DNA of 12,965 nucleotides from JBGSKV01 sp041740975 (GTDB taxonomy: Bacteria > Bdellovibrionota_B > Oligoflexia > Oligoflexales > JALZUQ01). The DNA is taken from contig JBGSKV010000058.1 in the NCBI GenBank assembly GCA_041740975.1, positions 1 through 12,965 of the forward strand, given 5' to 3'. Shown here in pieces: positions 1-7,421 of the stretch (positions within the stretch are counted from its first letter, which is position 1; each line of letters starts with the position of its first letter). The translations under genes and the position numbers were made by a program. Below the pieces are notes generated by a model. The model saw only the letters and a program-made list of their open reading frames with translations. It did not search any database and was not told the origin of the DNA.

Positions 1-26
1 CTTTTGGCGCCCAAGGTTTTTTACTG

Positions 27-3000
27 TCAAACTTCGGTAATGCACAATATCCCGTTTACATTGATGTTTTTTGGCGATGAGTGTTGTTCTCGTTGATCAG
101 TTCGACCCAATTCTTTTGGACAAATAAAATCGGAAAGACACTGATAAATATCATCTTGTTTCTCGCGTTGTTGTCGTAAGAAGCAAAGTGTTTCCAGCGG
201 TTTTTGAGTATTTGGATTGAGAAGCACCACGTCATCACCAACAGAATGGGCGGGCCAAAGTCCGTAAACTGCGCGTGGTGCAAATAACTTCTCACTGCTT
301 ATCGTTTTAAGAAGCTTTTGACCTTCGGCAAAAAGTTCGCGCGCCTGCTCGCCGTATCTAGGGCTTTGCAAAATCTTCGGATAGCTGCCGCTGAGTTCCC
401 AAATCCAGAAAAACGGCGACCAATCGATGAACGGAATCACCTCATCCAGCTTTATGTCCGTAAGCGTATGCACACCAAGCTGCGAAGGTATGGCAATTTC
501 AAGATCTTGCCAAGACGTTGCAAAAGCTTTGGACCTCGCATCTTCCAAAGAAACATATTTGGCAGCCTGAGACGTTGCCGCATGGCGGACTCGCAATGCT
601 TCTTGAGAAATCTTCAATTTTTTAATGTAGGCTGGTTTTTTCTCGTCACTCAACAATGCACTGCAGACTTCCGTTACAAGCGATGCATCACTCACATGAA
701 TAACAGGACTTTCATAATGCGGCGCGATTTTGATGGCCGTATGCGCTTCACTCGTCGTAGCGCCGCCAATCAGCACAGGCAGTGTGATACCAAGTCTTTG
801 CATTTCGCTGACGTTTTTGATCATTTCGTCCAATGAAGGCGTAATCAACCCACTGAGGCCAATCATATCGGCCTTCATTTCGTCGGCTTTCTTCAAAATA
901 TCATCACCACGCACCATCACACCAAGGTCGGTCACTTCGTAGCCGTTACAAGCCAGAACCACTCCCACAATATTTTTTCCGATATCGTGGACGTCACCCT
1001 TCACTGTCGCTAGGACAATTTTGCCTTTTGCTGAACTCAGTCCCGCCGCTTCTTTTTCTTTGTCCATAAACGGCTCAAGATAGGCAACGGCTTTTTTCAT
1101 GACGCGAGCGCTCTTGACGACTTGTGGCAGAAACATTTTACCCGCCCCAAATAATTCGCCGACAACGCGCATCCCGTCCATTAATGGACCTTCGATCACT
1201 TCCAAAGGACGCGTAAACATTTGACGCGCTTCTTCCGTGTCGGATTCGATAAAATCATGAATACCATTCACCAACGAATAACTGAGGCGTTCTTTAACCG
1301 GTAAATCTCGCCACACTTTATGCTTGGGGGCTTCGGTGCGGTCTTGGCCTTTGATCGTTTCTGAGAATTCCAAAAGGCGTTCGGTAGCATCTGGCCGACG
1401 ATTTAGGAGGACATCTTCAACAAGGTTCAGAAGTTTTGGCTCAATTTCTTCGTAAACATCCAACATACCTGCGTTGACGATGGCCATATCCAGACCGGCC
1501 GCAATGGCATGATAAAGAAAAGCCGCATGCATAGCTTCGCGCACTCGGTCATTGCCTCGGAAAGAAAACGAAATATTACTGACGCCGCCACTGGTGCGCG
1601 CACCCGGACAAGCTTTCTTAATTTTTTTGATGGCTTCAATAAAATTGACGGCGTAATTGTCGTGTTCACTCATGCCGGTGGCCACGGTCAAAATATTGGG
1701 ATCAAAAATAATATCACCAGGTGCGAAGCCAACTTGTTCCGTCAAGAGTTTGTAGGCACGCTGGCAAATACGTACTTTTTCGTCGATTTCGACGGCTTGG
1801 CCGTTTTCATCAAAGGCCATGACCACCACTGCCGCACCGTACCTCTGAGCCAAGCGGGCTTGCTCCAAGAAACTTTCTTCGCCCTCTTTGAGACTGATGG
1901 AGTTGGCGATGCACTTACCTTGACAGCATTTCAGTCCAGCTTCAATGACGCTCCACTTTGAGCTATCGATCATGATGGGAACTTTGGAAATTTCTGGCTC
2001 TGACGCGATCAAATGCAAAAACTTGGTCATGCATTCTTCGCCGTCTAACATGCCTTCGTCAAAATTGACGTCAATGACGTTGGCGCCGTTTTCGACTTGC
2101 TGTCTAGCAACCGAAAGTGCCGCCTCGTAATCGTTGTTTTTAATAAGTTTCGCGAACCTCGGCGACCCCGTAACGTTGGTGCGCTCGCCCACCATGACGA
2201 AGGGAGCTTTTTCACCGACAATGCGAAACGGCTCTAATCCGGCCAAGTTCGTGACGTTGGTTTCTGTTTCGGGAACCTGCCGAGGCTTTCGGCCTTTTAC
2301 GGCTTTGGCAATCGCTGCAATATGATCCGGCGTCGTTCCGCAACATCCACCCACAATATTCAAAAATCCCTGCACGGCAAAATCCTGCAAGAATTTCGCG
2401 GTCAATTGAGGGGTTTCGTCGTAGCCTGTATCGCTCAGTGGGTTAGGCAATCCAGCATTTGGATAACAACTGGCGTAACAGTCGGCTACTTCCGAAAGTG
2501 CCGCCATAAATGGCCGCATTTCCGTAGCGCCTAAGGCGCAGTTTATGCCAACGCTAAAAGGTTTGAAGGTCTGAATCGAATACCAAAACGCTTCGATAGT
2601 TTGTCCGGAAAGCGTGCGCCCCGAATTGTCGGTGATAGTCACCGAAACCATAACAGGCAACCGTACGCCAGTTTTATCAAAATATTTTTCGATCGCAAAA
2701 AGTGCCGCTTTTAGATTGAGCGTATCGAAAGTTGTTTCTGGCAAAAGCAGATCCACGCCCCCTTCCATGAGTGCCTCTGTTTGTTCAAAATACGCATCGA
2801 CCAATTCATCAAACGAAACCGCACGAAAAGCTGGATTATTAACATCCGGCGAAAGTGAAGCCGTCCGATTGGTCGGCCCTAAGGCCCCCGCCACAAAAAC
2901 TTGGCGAGCAGGATTTTTATTCATGAAGTCTAAAGCCACTTCTTTGGCAATCTTTGCGGACTGAAAATTAATGTCGAAAACGGCAGACTCTAGACCATAA

Positions 3001-3284
3001 TCTGCCTGGGCGATTTTCGTGCCACTAAACGTATTGGTTTCGATTATATCGGCACCGGCCGCCAAATACTGGGCGTGAATGTCTTTGATAATGTCAGGAC
3101 GCGTAATGGATAACAAATCATTGTTGCCCTGCAAATCTTTTGCTGCTGACAGAAACTTGTCACCGCGAAAATCTTCTTCACTTAATTTATGTTTTTGGAT
3201 CATGGTACCCATGGCACCATCCAAAATCATAATACGTTCTTTTAGAATAGATTTGATTTGTTGGAACGCTGGCGATTCGCGCAT
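27..3284 (-). CDS. metH: Cobalamin-dependent methionine synthase with an incomplete reactivation domain
   Basis: Transfers a methyl group from 5-methyltetrahydrofolate to homocysteine through cobalamin, in the cytoplasm. Seen in the 1085 residues: an N-terminal homocysteine domain (about 15-335) with zinc-ligand cysteines C249 (GINCALG) and C314/C315 (GGCCGTT); a pterin-binding domain (about 355-640); a cap region (about 660-745); and a B12 domain with DVHDIG at 764-769, so His766 is the expected lower cobalt ligand. The AdoMet reactivation domain starts near 930 (IDWSPFF, Asp954) and follows the family up to about LSDFICPKELGRTD (1051-1064). The last 21 residues then match nothing expected, and no other frame restores the family sequence. 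The usual RxxxGY AdoMet-binding motif is therefore missing; the E. coli protein is 1227 residues. The start precedes the conserved ILDGAMGTMIQ by about 18 residues, as is usual; its ribosome site is weak. It is the last gene of a likely purB-lpxD-metH operon. Identity is certain; the cause of the short end is not. Confidence 0.95.
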   Translation of the reverse strand: MRESPAFQQIKSILKERIMILDGAMGTMIQKHKLSEEDFRGDKFLSAAKDLQGNNDLLSITRPDIIKDIHAQYLAAGADIIETNTFSGTKIAQADYGLESAVFDINFQSAKIAKEVALDFMNKNPARQVFVAGALGPTNRTASLSPDVNNPAFRAVSFDELVDAYFEQTEALMEGGVDLLLPETTFDTLNLKAALFAIEKYFDKTGVRLPVMVSVTITDNSGRTLSGQTIEAFWYSIQTFKPFSVGINCALGATEMRPFMAALSEVADCYASCYPNAGLPNPLSDTGYDETPQLTAKFLQDFAVQGFLNIVGGCCGTTPDHIAAIAKAVKGRKPRQVPETETNVTNLAGLEPFRIVGEKAPFVMVGERTNVTGSPRFAKLIKNNDYEAALSVARQQVENGANVIDVNFDEGMLDGEECMTKFLHLIASEPEISKVPIMIDSSKWSVIEAGLKCCQGKCIANSISLKEGEESFLEQARLAQRYGAAVVVMAFDENGQAVEIDEKVRICQRAYKLLTEQVGFAPGDIIFDPNILTVATGMSEHDNYAVNFIEAIKKIKKACPGARTSGGVSNISFSFRGNDRVREAMHAAFLYHAIAAGLDMAIVNAGMLDVYEEIEPKLLNLVEDVLLNRRPDATERLLEFSETIKGQDRTEAPKHKVWRDLPVKERLSYSLVNGIHDFIESDTEEARQMFTRPLEVIEGPLMDGMRVVGELFGAGKMFLPQVVKSARVMKKAVAYLEPFMDKEKEAAGLSSAKGKIVLATVKGDVHDIGKNIVGVVLACNGYEVTDLGVMVRGDDILKKADEMKADMIGLSGLITPSLDEMIKNVSEMQRLGITLPVLIGGATTSEAHTAIKIAPHYESPVIHVSDASLVTEVCSALLSDEKKPAYIKKLKISQEALRVRHAATSQAAKYVSLEDARSKAFATSWQDLEIAIPSQLGVHTLTDIKLDEVIPFIDWSPFFWIWELSGSYPKILQSPRYGEQARELFAEGQKLLKTISSEKLFAPRAVYGLWPAHSVGDDVVLLNPNTQKPLETLCFLRQQREKQDDIYQCLSDFICPKELGRTDQREQHSSPKNINVNGILCITEV

Positions 3285-3299
3285 AGGATTGGGCCCGGC

Positions 3300-4325
3300 C
3301 TATTTAGTGTTCTTTAGAGATTTTAAGATATCTACCATACGACGAAGTCCGGCGACTTGTCGACGCCACTGTGAGGCTGGCTGCGCGGGAAAACCCATAT
3401 ATGGTTCGCTGTTTTCGGTAATCGTCTTCGTCACACCCGCTCTGGCGCCCAGAATAATCCCGTCGCCTACACTGATATGCCCGGCAATGCCGACTTGCCC
3501 GCCTACGACCACCCAATTGCCCAACTTTGCTGATCCACCTATTGCGGTCTGCCCGGCAATCATCGTGTGATGTCCAACTTGCACATTGTGTCCAACATGG
3601 ACCTGACTATCGATTTTGGAACACGCCCCAATTCGGGTTTCCCCCATGGCCGCGCGATCAATCGTAGTCCCGGCACCAATCTCAACATCGTCTTCCAAGA
3701 CAACGCAGCCGATCTGAGGAATTTTTGCGATGTCACCTGGATGTTTGTCGGTGGGCGCTAATGGTGCAAAGCCAAACCCATCTCCACCCAAAATTGCCCC
3801 GGCATGAACAATGCAACGAACGCCGATTTTTGTATCGGACCCAATCACAGCGTTCGGATGAATTGTTGTATGATTTCCGATGAGACTGCGATCACCGATA
3901 TAAGCTCCCGGTAGAATCGTCACATCATCGCCAATCACAACACTCTTGCCAATATAGGCATTTGGTAAGATTCGCACGTTCTTGCCGATTTTTGCAGTCG
4001 AATCCACAAAAGCTCTCTCGCTGACTTCCGCCGGCCCGAAATCTGGATTGAAAAATTCTTGCGAAACTTTTGCAAACGCCCAGTAAGGATTCGGATGTAA
4101 AAGCTGCGCAGTTTCGCATCCGACTAGTTGTGTCTTCACGATCATAACGCCAGCTTTCGACGCCAGCGCTTGCTTTTCATAAAGAGGATTCACTAAGAAA
4201 CTAAGATCAGTTGGACCGGCCTTTTCCAAAGCTGCCACACACTTAATATCTGGCGACGTCAAACGACAGTTTTGAGGAATCAATACTTCGGCTGAAATCA
4301 GTTTTGCAATGTCTTGAATTTGCAT
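3300..4325 (-). CDS. lpxD: UDP-3-O-acylglucosamine N-acyltransferase (lipid A synthesis)
   Basis: Adds the N-linked hydroxyacyl chain from acyl-ACP to UDP-3-O-acylglucosamine, the third step of lipid A synthesis, in the cytoplasm. The 341 residues (E. coli LpxD also has 341) show the N-terminal uridine-binding region with LSFLVNPLYEKQ (41-52) and NPYWAFAKV (79-87). A long left-handed beta-helix of hexapeptide repeats follows (about 100-290: repeated I-G-x-x-x-x units such as IGKNVRILPNAYIG). His246 in HVGHNV corresponds to the catalytic histidine of the family. A C-terminal helical tail (about 315-341) ends in a Lys-rich segment. The start lies 19 bases after the purB stop, with only a weak GGTGA ribosome site 5 bases upstream. 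No other lipid A gene (lpxA, fabZ, lpxB) is beside it, so it has been moved out of the usual lpx cluster or is a paralogue; the window cannot tell which. Confidence 0.96.
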   Translation of the reverse strand: MQIQDIAKLISAEVLIPQNCRLTSPDIKCVAALEKAGPTDLSFLVNPLYEKQALASKAGVMIVKTQLVGCETAQLLHPNPYWAFAKVSQEFFNPDFGPAEVSERAFVDSTAKIGKNVRILPNAYIGKSVVIGDDVTILPGAYIGDRSLIGNHTTIHPNAVIGSDTKIGVRCIVHAGAILGGDGFGFAPLAPTDKHPGDIAKIPQIGCVVLEDDVEIGAGTTIDRAAMGETRIGACSKIDSQVHVGHNVQVGHHTMIAGQTAIGGSAKLGNWVVVGGQVGIAGHISVGDGIILGARAGVTKTITENSEPYMGFPAQPASQWRRQVAGLRRMVDILKSLKNTK

Positions 4326-4344
4326 TTACGTCACCAATCTCGTT

Positions 4345-5730
4345 CTAAGTCTTTAGTGTTTTTGTGAGTTCTGCGGCCAAACCTACGTAACTCTCTGGCG
4401 TAAGTGTCAAAAGGCGATTCTTTGCTTCATCGGGCAAAGAGGATTCTTTGATCAAGGCATGCAAATCATCAAGAGAAATATTTTGACCTCGGGTTTTTTG
4501 TTTCAAAATCTCGTAAGCATTGACCACACCATAGCGACGCATGGTCATCTGAACGGCTTCCGATAAGACTTCAGGTGTGTCTTTTAGGTCCGCTGCCAAA
4601 TTGGTTTTATTGACCGTAATTTTCGACAAACCTTTGAGAAGCGAGTTGTATGCCAAAAGAGAATATCCCAGAACGGTTCCCGTATTGCGTAAAACCGTCG
4701 AGTCACTCAAATCCCTCTGTAGTCTCGACACTGGCAACTTTGTCGACAAGTGATCGCATAAAGCCTGCGCCAAGCCTAAATTGCCTTCGGCATTTTCGAA
4801 ATCTATCGGATTCACTTTATGCGGCATTGTCGAAGAACCGACCTCACCTTCTTTGGGTTTTTGGCCCAAGTAATTCAGACTTATATAAGCCCACACGTCC
4901 TTCGACAGGTCCATCAACACCATATTGACGCGCCGAAGCGCATCAAAATATTCGGCGACACTATCGTGATTTTCAATTTGGGTTGTGAGCGGATTGAATT
5001 CTAACTTCCATTTTTCGATAAACGTTTGGCTGATCTTCGGCCAGTCGCATTCGGGATAGGCCACCATATGCGCATTGAAAGCACCCACCGCGCCATTAAT
5101 CTTGGCTTGAAGGGAAACGTTTTGCCATTGCTTAACCTGGCGCTGCAAGCGCTGAACAAACACTGCAAATTCTTTTCCTAAAGTTGTGGGGCTTGCCGGT
5201 TGTCCGTGCGTATGCGAGAGCATCGGCGTGTCGGCATCGCGTAAAGCCATATCTCGCAAAACCGAAATTAAATTTTGCAAGACAGGTATGACCACTTGAT
5301 CTCGCGCGTCGCGCATCATCAGTGCATAAGAAATATTATTGATGTCTTCTGACGTGCAGCCAAAATGAACGTGTGCCAAAAGTTCTGGCGGGGCTCCGGC
5401 CTTTTTAAGTTGTTCGGCTAAGTAATATTCGACCGCTTTAACGTCATGGTTCGTGGTCTGTTCGAGTTTCTTGACGTGTTCATAAGCGGCACTTTGGTTC
5501 GCCGACTTGGCAAAACCTTCTAAGACCTTGCGGGTAGCGTCGTTCAGCACAAAATCCATGTGCTTGGTGTCAGCCAAATGTAAAAGCCATCCCGCTTCGA
5601 CTTGCAGGCGATAACCCACCAAACCGGCTTCGCTGACGGAACTTGCAAGTGTTGAGAGTTGATTGCGGTAACGCCCATCCAGTGGAGATATAGCGTATGC
5701 AGGGAGGTTATGATCTTGAGGTGCACTCAC
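4345..5730 (-). CDS. purB: Adenylosuccinate lyase, GTG start
   Basis: Cleaves SAICAR to AICAR and adenylosuccinate to AMP, releasing fumarate, in purine synthesis. It belongs to the fumarase/aspartase superfamily and is normally a homotetramer. With the GTG start at 5730 it is 461 residues, close to the 456 of E. coli PurB, and opens just before the conserved AISPLDGRY. Visible motifs: TTNHDVKAVEYYL; CTSEDINN; SHTHGQPA with catalytic His175; and the superfamily signature GSSTMPHKVNP at 298-308 with catalytic Ser300. The open frame extends upstream to an ATG at 5925, but those 65 extra residues are not protein-like, match no PurB leader, and cover the promoter and an AGGAG ribosome site. AGGA about 11 bases before the GTG fits a ribosome site. 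A 4-codon frame (ATG 5741 to TGA 5727) overlaps the GTG as GTGA. First gene of the purB-lpxD-metH run and divergent from purA, whose product it consumes. Confidence 0.95.
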   Translation of the reverse strand: MSAPQDHNLPAYAISPLDGRYRNQLSTLASSVSEAGLVGYRLQVEAGWLLHLADTKHMDFVLNDATRKVLEGFAKSANQSAAYEHVKKLEQTTNHDVKAVEYYLAEQLKKAGAPPELLAHVHFGCTSEDINNISYALMMRDARDQVVIPVLQNLISVLRDMALRDADTPMLSHTHGQPASPTTLGKEFAVFVQRLQRQVKQWQNVSLQAKINGAVGAFNAHMVAYPECDWPKISQTFIEKWKLEFNPLTTQIENHDSVAEYFDALRRVNMVLMDLSKDVWAYISLNYLGQKPKEGEVGSSTMPHKVNPIDFENAEGNLGLAQALCDHLSTKLPVSRLQRDLSDSTVLRNTGTVLGYSLLAYNSLLKGLSKITVNKTNLAADLKDTPEVLSEAVQMTMRRYGVVNAYEILKQKTRGQNISLDDLHALIKESSLPDEAKNRLLTLTPESYVGLAAELTKTLKT

Positions 5731-5806
5731 CGATGGGCCATCCTGACTACAACTCCTTTCGGCATATGCCTTAGAGAGAGTCGAAAAATTAAGAACACGA
5801 AGGTTC

Positions 5807-5826
5807 CGATTTATCGATTTATAGCA
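5807..5826 (-). promoter_or_regulatory. Candidate purB promoter -10 with overlapping 8-base tandem repeat
   Basis: On the minus strand TGCTATAAAT (5826-5817) is an extended -10 of the TGnTATAAA type; the -35 position is weak (TGGCTC). Overlapping it are two perfect head-to-tail copies of the 8-mer ATAAATCG (5822-5815 and 5814-5807). These also create the near-palindrome TCGATAAATCG, which recurs at 9159-9169. The position over the -10 suits a repressor site. The promoter is a judgement from consensus; the repeat is seen directly. Confidence 0.4.
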
Positions 5827-5958
5827 CGGCCATTTGCAGAGAGCCAGAGGACTTTGCTTACTAAATGCACTGGCCGAAGAACCTGAATTCGTATACAACA
5901 ATGCAGTAAATGGCTCACTTTTCACAAAATTGCTTGGTTCAACCTAGGGGTAACATCC

Positions 5959-7227
5959 ATGTCTAAGGCAAGAGTCTCTGTGATCATTGGCGCGCAGTGG
6001 GGCGACGAAGGCAAAGGCAAATGGGTCGATATCCTCGCAGAAAAAGCCGACATCGTCGTACGTTTCCAGGGCGGTAACAATGCCGGTCATACGCTGTATA
6101 AAGACGGCCAAAAAATCGTTCTCCATCAAATTCCAAGTGGAGCACTGCGCCAACAAACCTGCATGTTGGGCGCCGGCGTTGTCGTCAATCCAACCCAGCT
6201 CATTTCCGAAATCGAAACCCTGAATGAATTTGGCGTCGATCTTTCGCAAAGCCAACTTTGGCTTTCGGCCCGTGCGCACGTCATCACACCTTGGACGATT
6301 TTCCAAGATTGCCAGCGCGAACAAAAAAGCACCTCGCCGATAGGCACGACTAAACGCGGCATTGGGCCAACTTATGCCGACAAAGCCCATCGCATTGGCT
6401 TGCGATTAGGTGATTACGCCAACACGGAATCTCGCCACGCATGGATAGAAAAAATGAAAGCCGAAGCATTTGGGTTTTCTGATTTTTACCAACACGCCCG
6501 CGATGATTGGCGCGAGTTTGATTTGGTCGCCGAAAAAATTGCCGCTTATGTTTGTGACGCCGAAGCGAAACTTCGACACGCCATCAAAGACGGCAAAAAT
6601 ATTTTATTGGAAGGTGCCCAGGGCTCTTTGTTGGATATTGATCACGGAACTTATCCATTCGTAACTTCTAGTCACACGATTTTGGGTGGTGCTTGCGCAA
6701 GTTTAGGACTAGGCGCAAAAGTCATTGACCAAGTTTGGGGCGTTAGTAAAGCTTACGCAACTCGTGTTGGTGAAGGCCCTATGACCACCGAACTTTTTGA
6801 TGAAGTCGGAGCGTATCTGGCCGATCGCGGCAAAGAAAAAGGCGCGACTACCGGACGTCCTCGTCGATGTGGATGGCTTGATTTGGTTGCGCTTCGTTAC
6901 GCGATTGACGTAAATGGATTCGATTCGATTATTCTCAACAAAATGGACGTCCTCAATGATCTCGATGTCATTAAAGTCGCCGTTGCCTATAAACACCCAC
7001 AGCTGGGTGAGATTCGCGAAATGCCTTGGGATCCAAACGTCATCGCCAAATGCGAACCGGTCTATCAGTCTTTCAAAGGCTGGAAGTGCGACCTTCCTGA
7101 GTCGGGCAAAATCGCCGACCTGCCTCAAGCCGCTAAAGACTATATTATAGGGATATCCGAGCTCTGCAAGATTCCGATCGAAATGGTGGGAACTGGCGTC
7201 AACCGCCACAACGCGCTCTATAAATAA
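5959..7227 (+). CDS. purA: Adenylosuccinate synthetase
   Basis: Joins IMP and aspartate using GTP to give adenylosuccinate, the first committed step from IMP to AMP. The 422 residues (E. coli 432) carry the phosphate loop GAQWGDEGKGK (11-21) with catalytic Asp16; GGNNAGHT with His44; the IMP-site segment GTTKRGIGPTYADK (129-142); LEGAQGSLLDIDHGTYPFVTSS (217-238); the aspartate-loop region GATTGRPRRCGWLD (295-308); and the guanine-binding NKMD (327-330). The usual C-terminal STGPDR-like motif is changed to GTGVNR and the tail is short, ending HNALYK; the core is intact, so activity is expected. AGGGG lies 8 bases before the ATG, a good ribosome site. Divergent from purB across 228 bases. No clear sigma-70 promoter was found upstream; TATACA at 5892-5897 is the best -10 candidate but lacks a good -35. 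Confidence 0.97.
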   Translation: MSKARVSVIIGAQWGDEGKGKWVDILAEKADIVVRFQGGNNAGHTLYKDGQKIVLHQIPSGALRQQTCMLGAGVVVNPTQLISEIETLNEFGVDLSQSQLWLSARAHVITPWTIFQDCQREQKSTSPIGTTKRGIGPTYADKAHRIGLRLGDYANTESRHAWIEKMKAEAFGFSDFYQHARDDWREFDLVAEKIAAYVCDAEAKLRHAIKDGKNILLEGAQGSLLDIDHGTYPFVTSSHTILGGACASLGLGAKVIDQVWGVSKAYATRVGEGPMTTELFDEVGAYLADRGKEKGATTGRPRRCGWLDLVALRYAIDVNGFDSIILNKMDVLNDLDVIKVAVAYKHPQLGEIREMPWDPNVIAKCEPVYQSFKGWKCDLPESGKIADLPQAAKDYIIGISELCKIPIEMVGTGVNRHNALYK

Positions 7228-7235
7228 TTCAGTCC

Positions 7236-7262
7236 GGGCGAGGCTTTTTGAAAAACCCGCCC
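7236..7262 (+). terminator. Hairpin after purA, probable terminator
   Basis: GGGCG pairs with CGCCC, followed inward by GG/CC and TTTT/AAAA, with single-base bulges and a three-base loop, 9 to 35 bases after the purA stop. There is no long T run after the stem, so it is not a textbook intrinsic terminator. Its placement right after purA and before an independently transcribed gene supports a termination or 3'-end role. Confidence 0.45.
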
Positions 7263-7320
7263 TATCCGCTCCTCATTTTCGCCAATAGATTCCGGCCACT
7301 ACTACCCACTTCTAGGGGTA

Positions 7321-7348
7321 TTGATTCCTGGCCTTGCTAGCCTATCAA
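7321..7348 (+). promoter_or_regulatory. Weak candidate promoter for the cysteine-rich lipoprotein gene
   Basis: TTGATT (7321-7326) and TATCAA (7343-7348) are 16 bases apart, each matching the sigma-70 consensus at 4 of 6 positions. They would give a leader of roughly 65 bases before the ATG at 7422. Nothing else in 7263-7421 stands out. This is a consensus match only. Confidence 0.28.
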
Positions 7349-7421
7349 GTTTTTCCCGGCAAATTCCGATAGAGAAACAAGACTTCTGTAAATTGAGTTT
7401 ATTTTTTGAGGAATCATCTTC

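Noticed and set aside
318..836. Plus-strand 172-codon frame opposite metH
   Set aside because: It lies wholly within well-conserved metH on the other strand, and its Arg/Phe-rich translation has no motifs. It is an antisense shadow.
5731..5925. Extension of purB to an ATG at 5925, giving 526 residues
   Set aside because: The added 65 residues are not PurB-like and overlap an extended -10, an AGGAG site and a tandem repeat. The GTG at 5730 gives the family's normal length.
6709..7209. Minus-strand 166-codon frame opposite purA
   Set aside because: It is antisense to conserved purA motifs including NKMD, with no ribosome site or family resemblance.
7228..7421. tRNA or riboswitch between purA and the lipoprotein gene
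   Set aside because: No cloverleaf, T-loop sequence or purine-riboswitch core could be found; only the bulged hairpin at 7236-7262 and a weak promoter are present.
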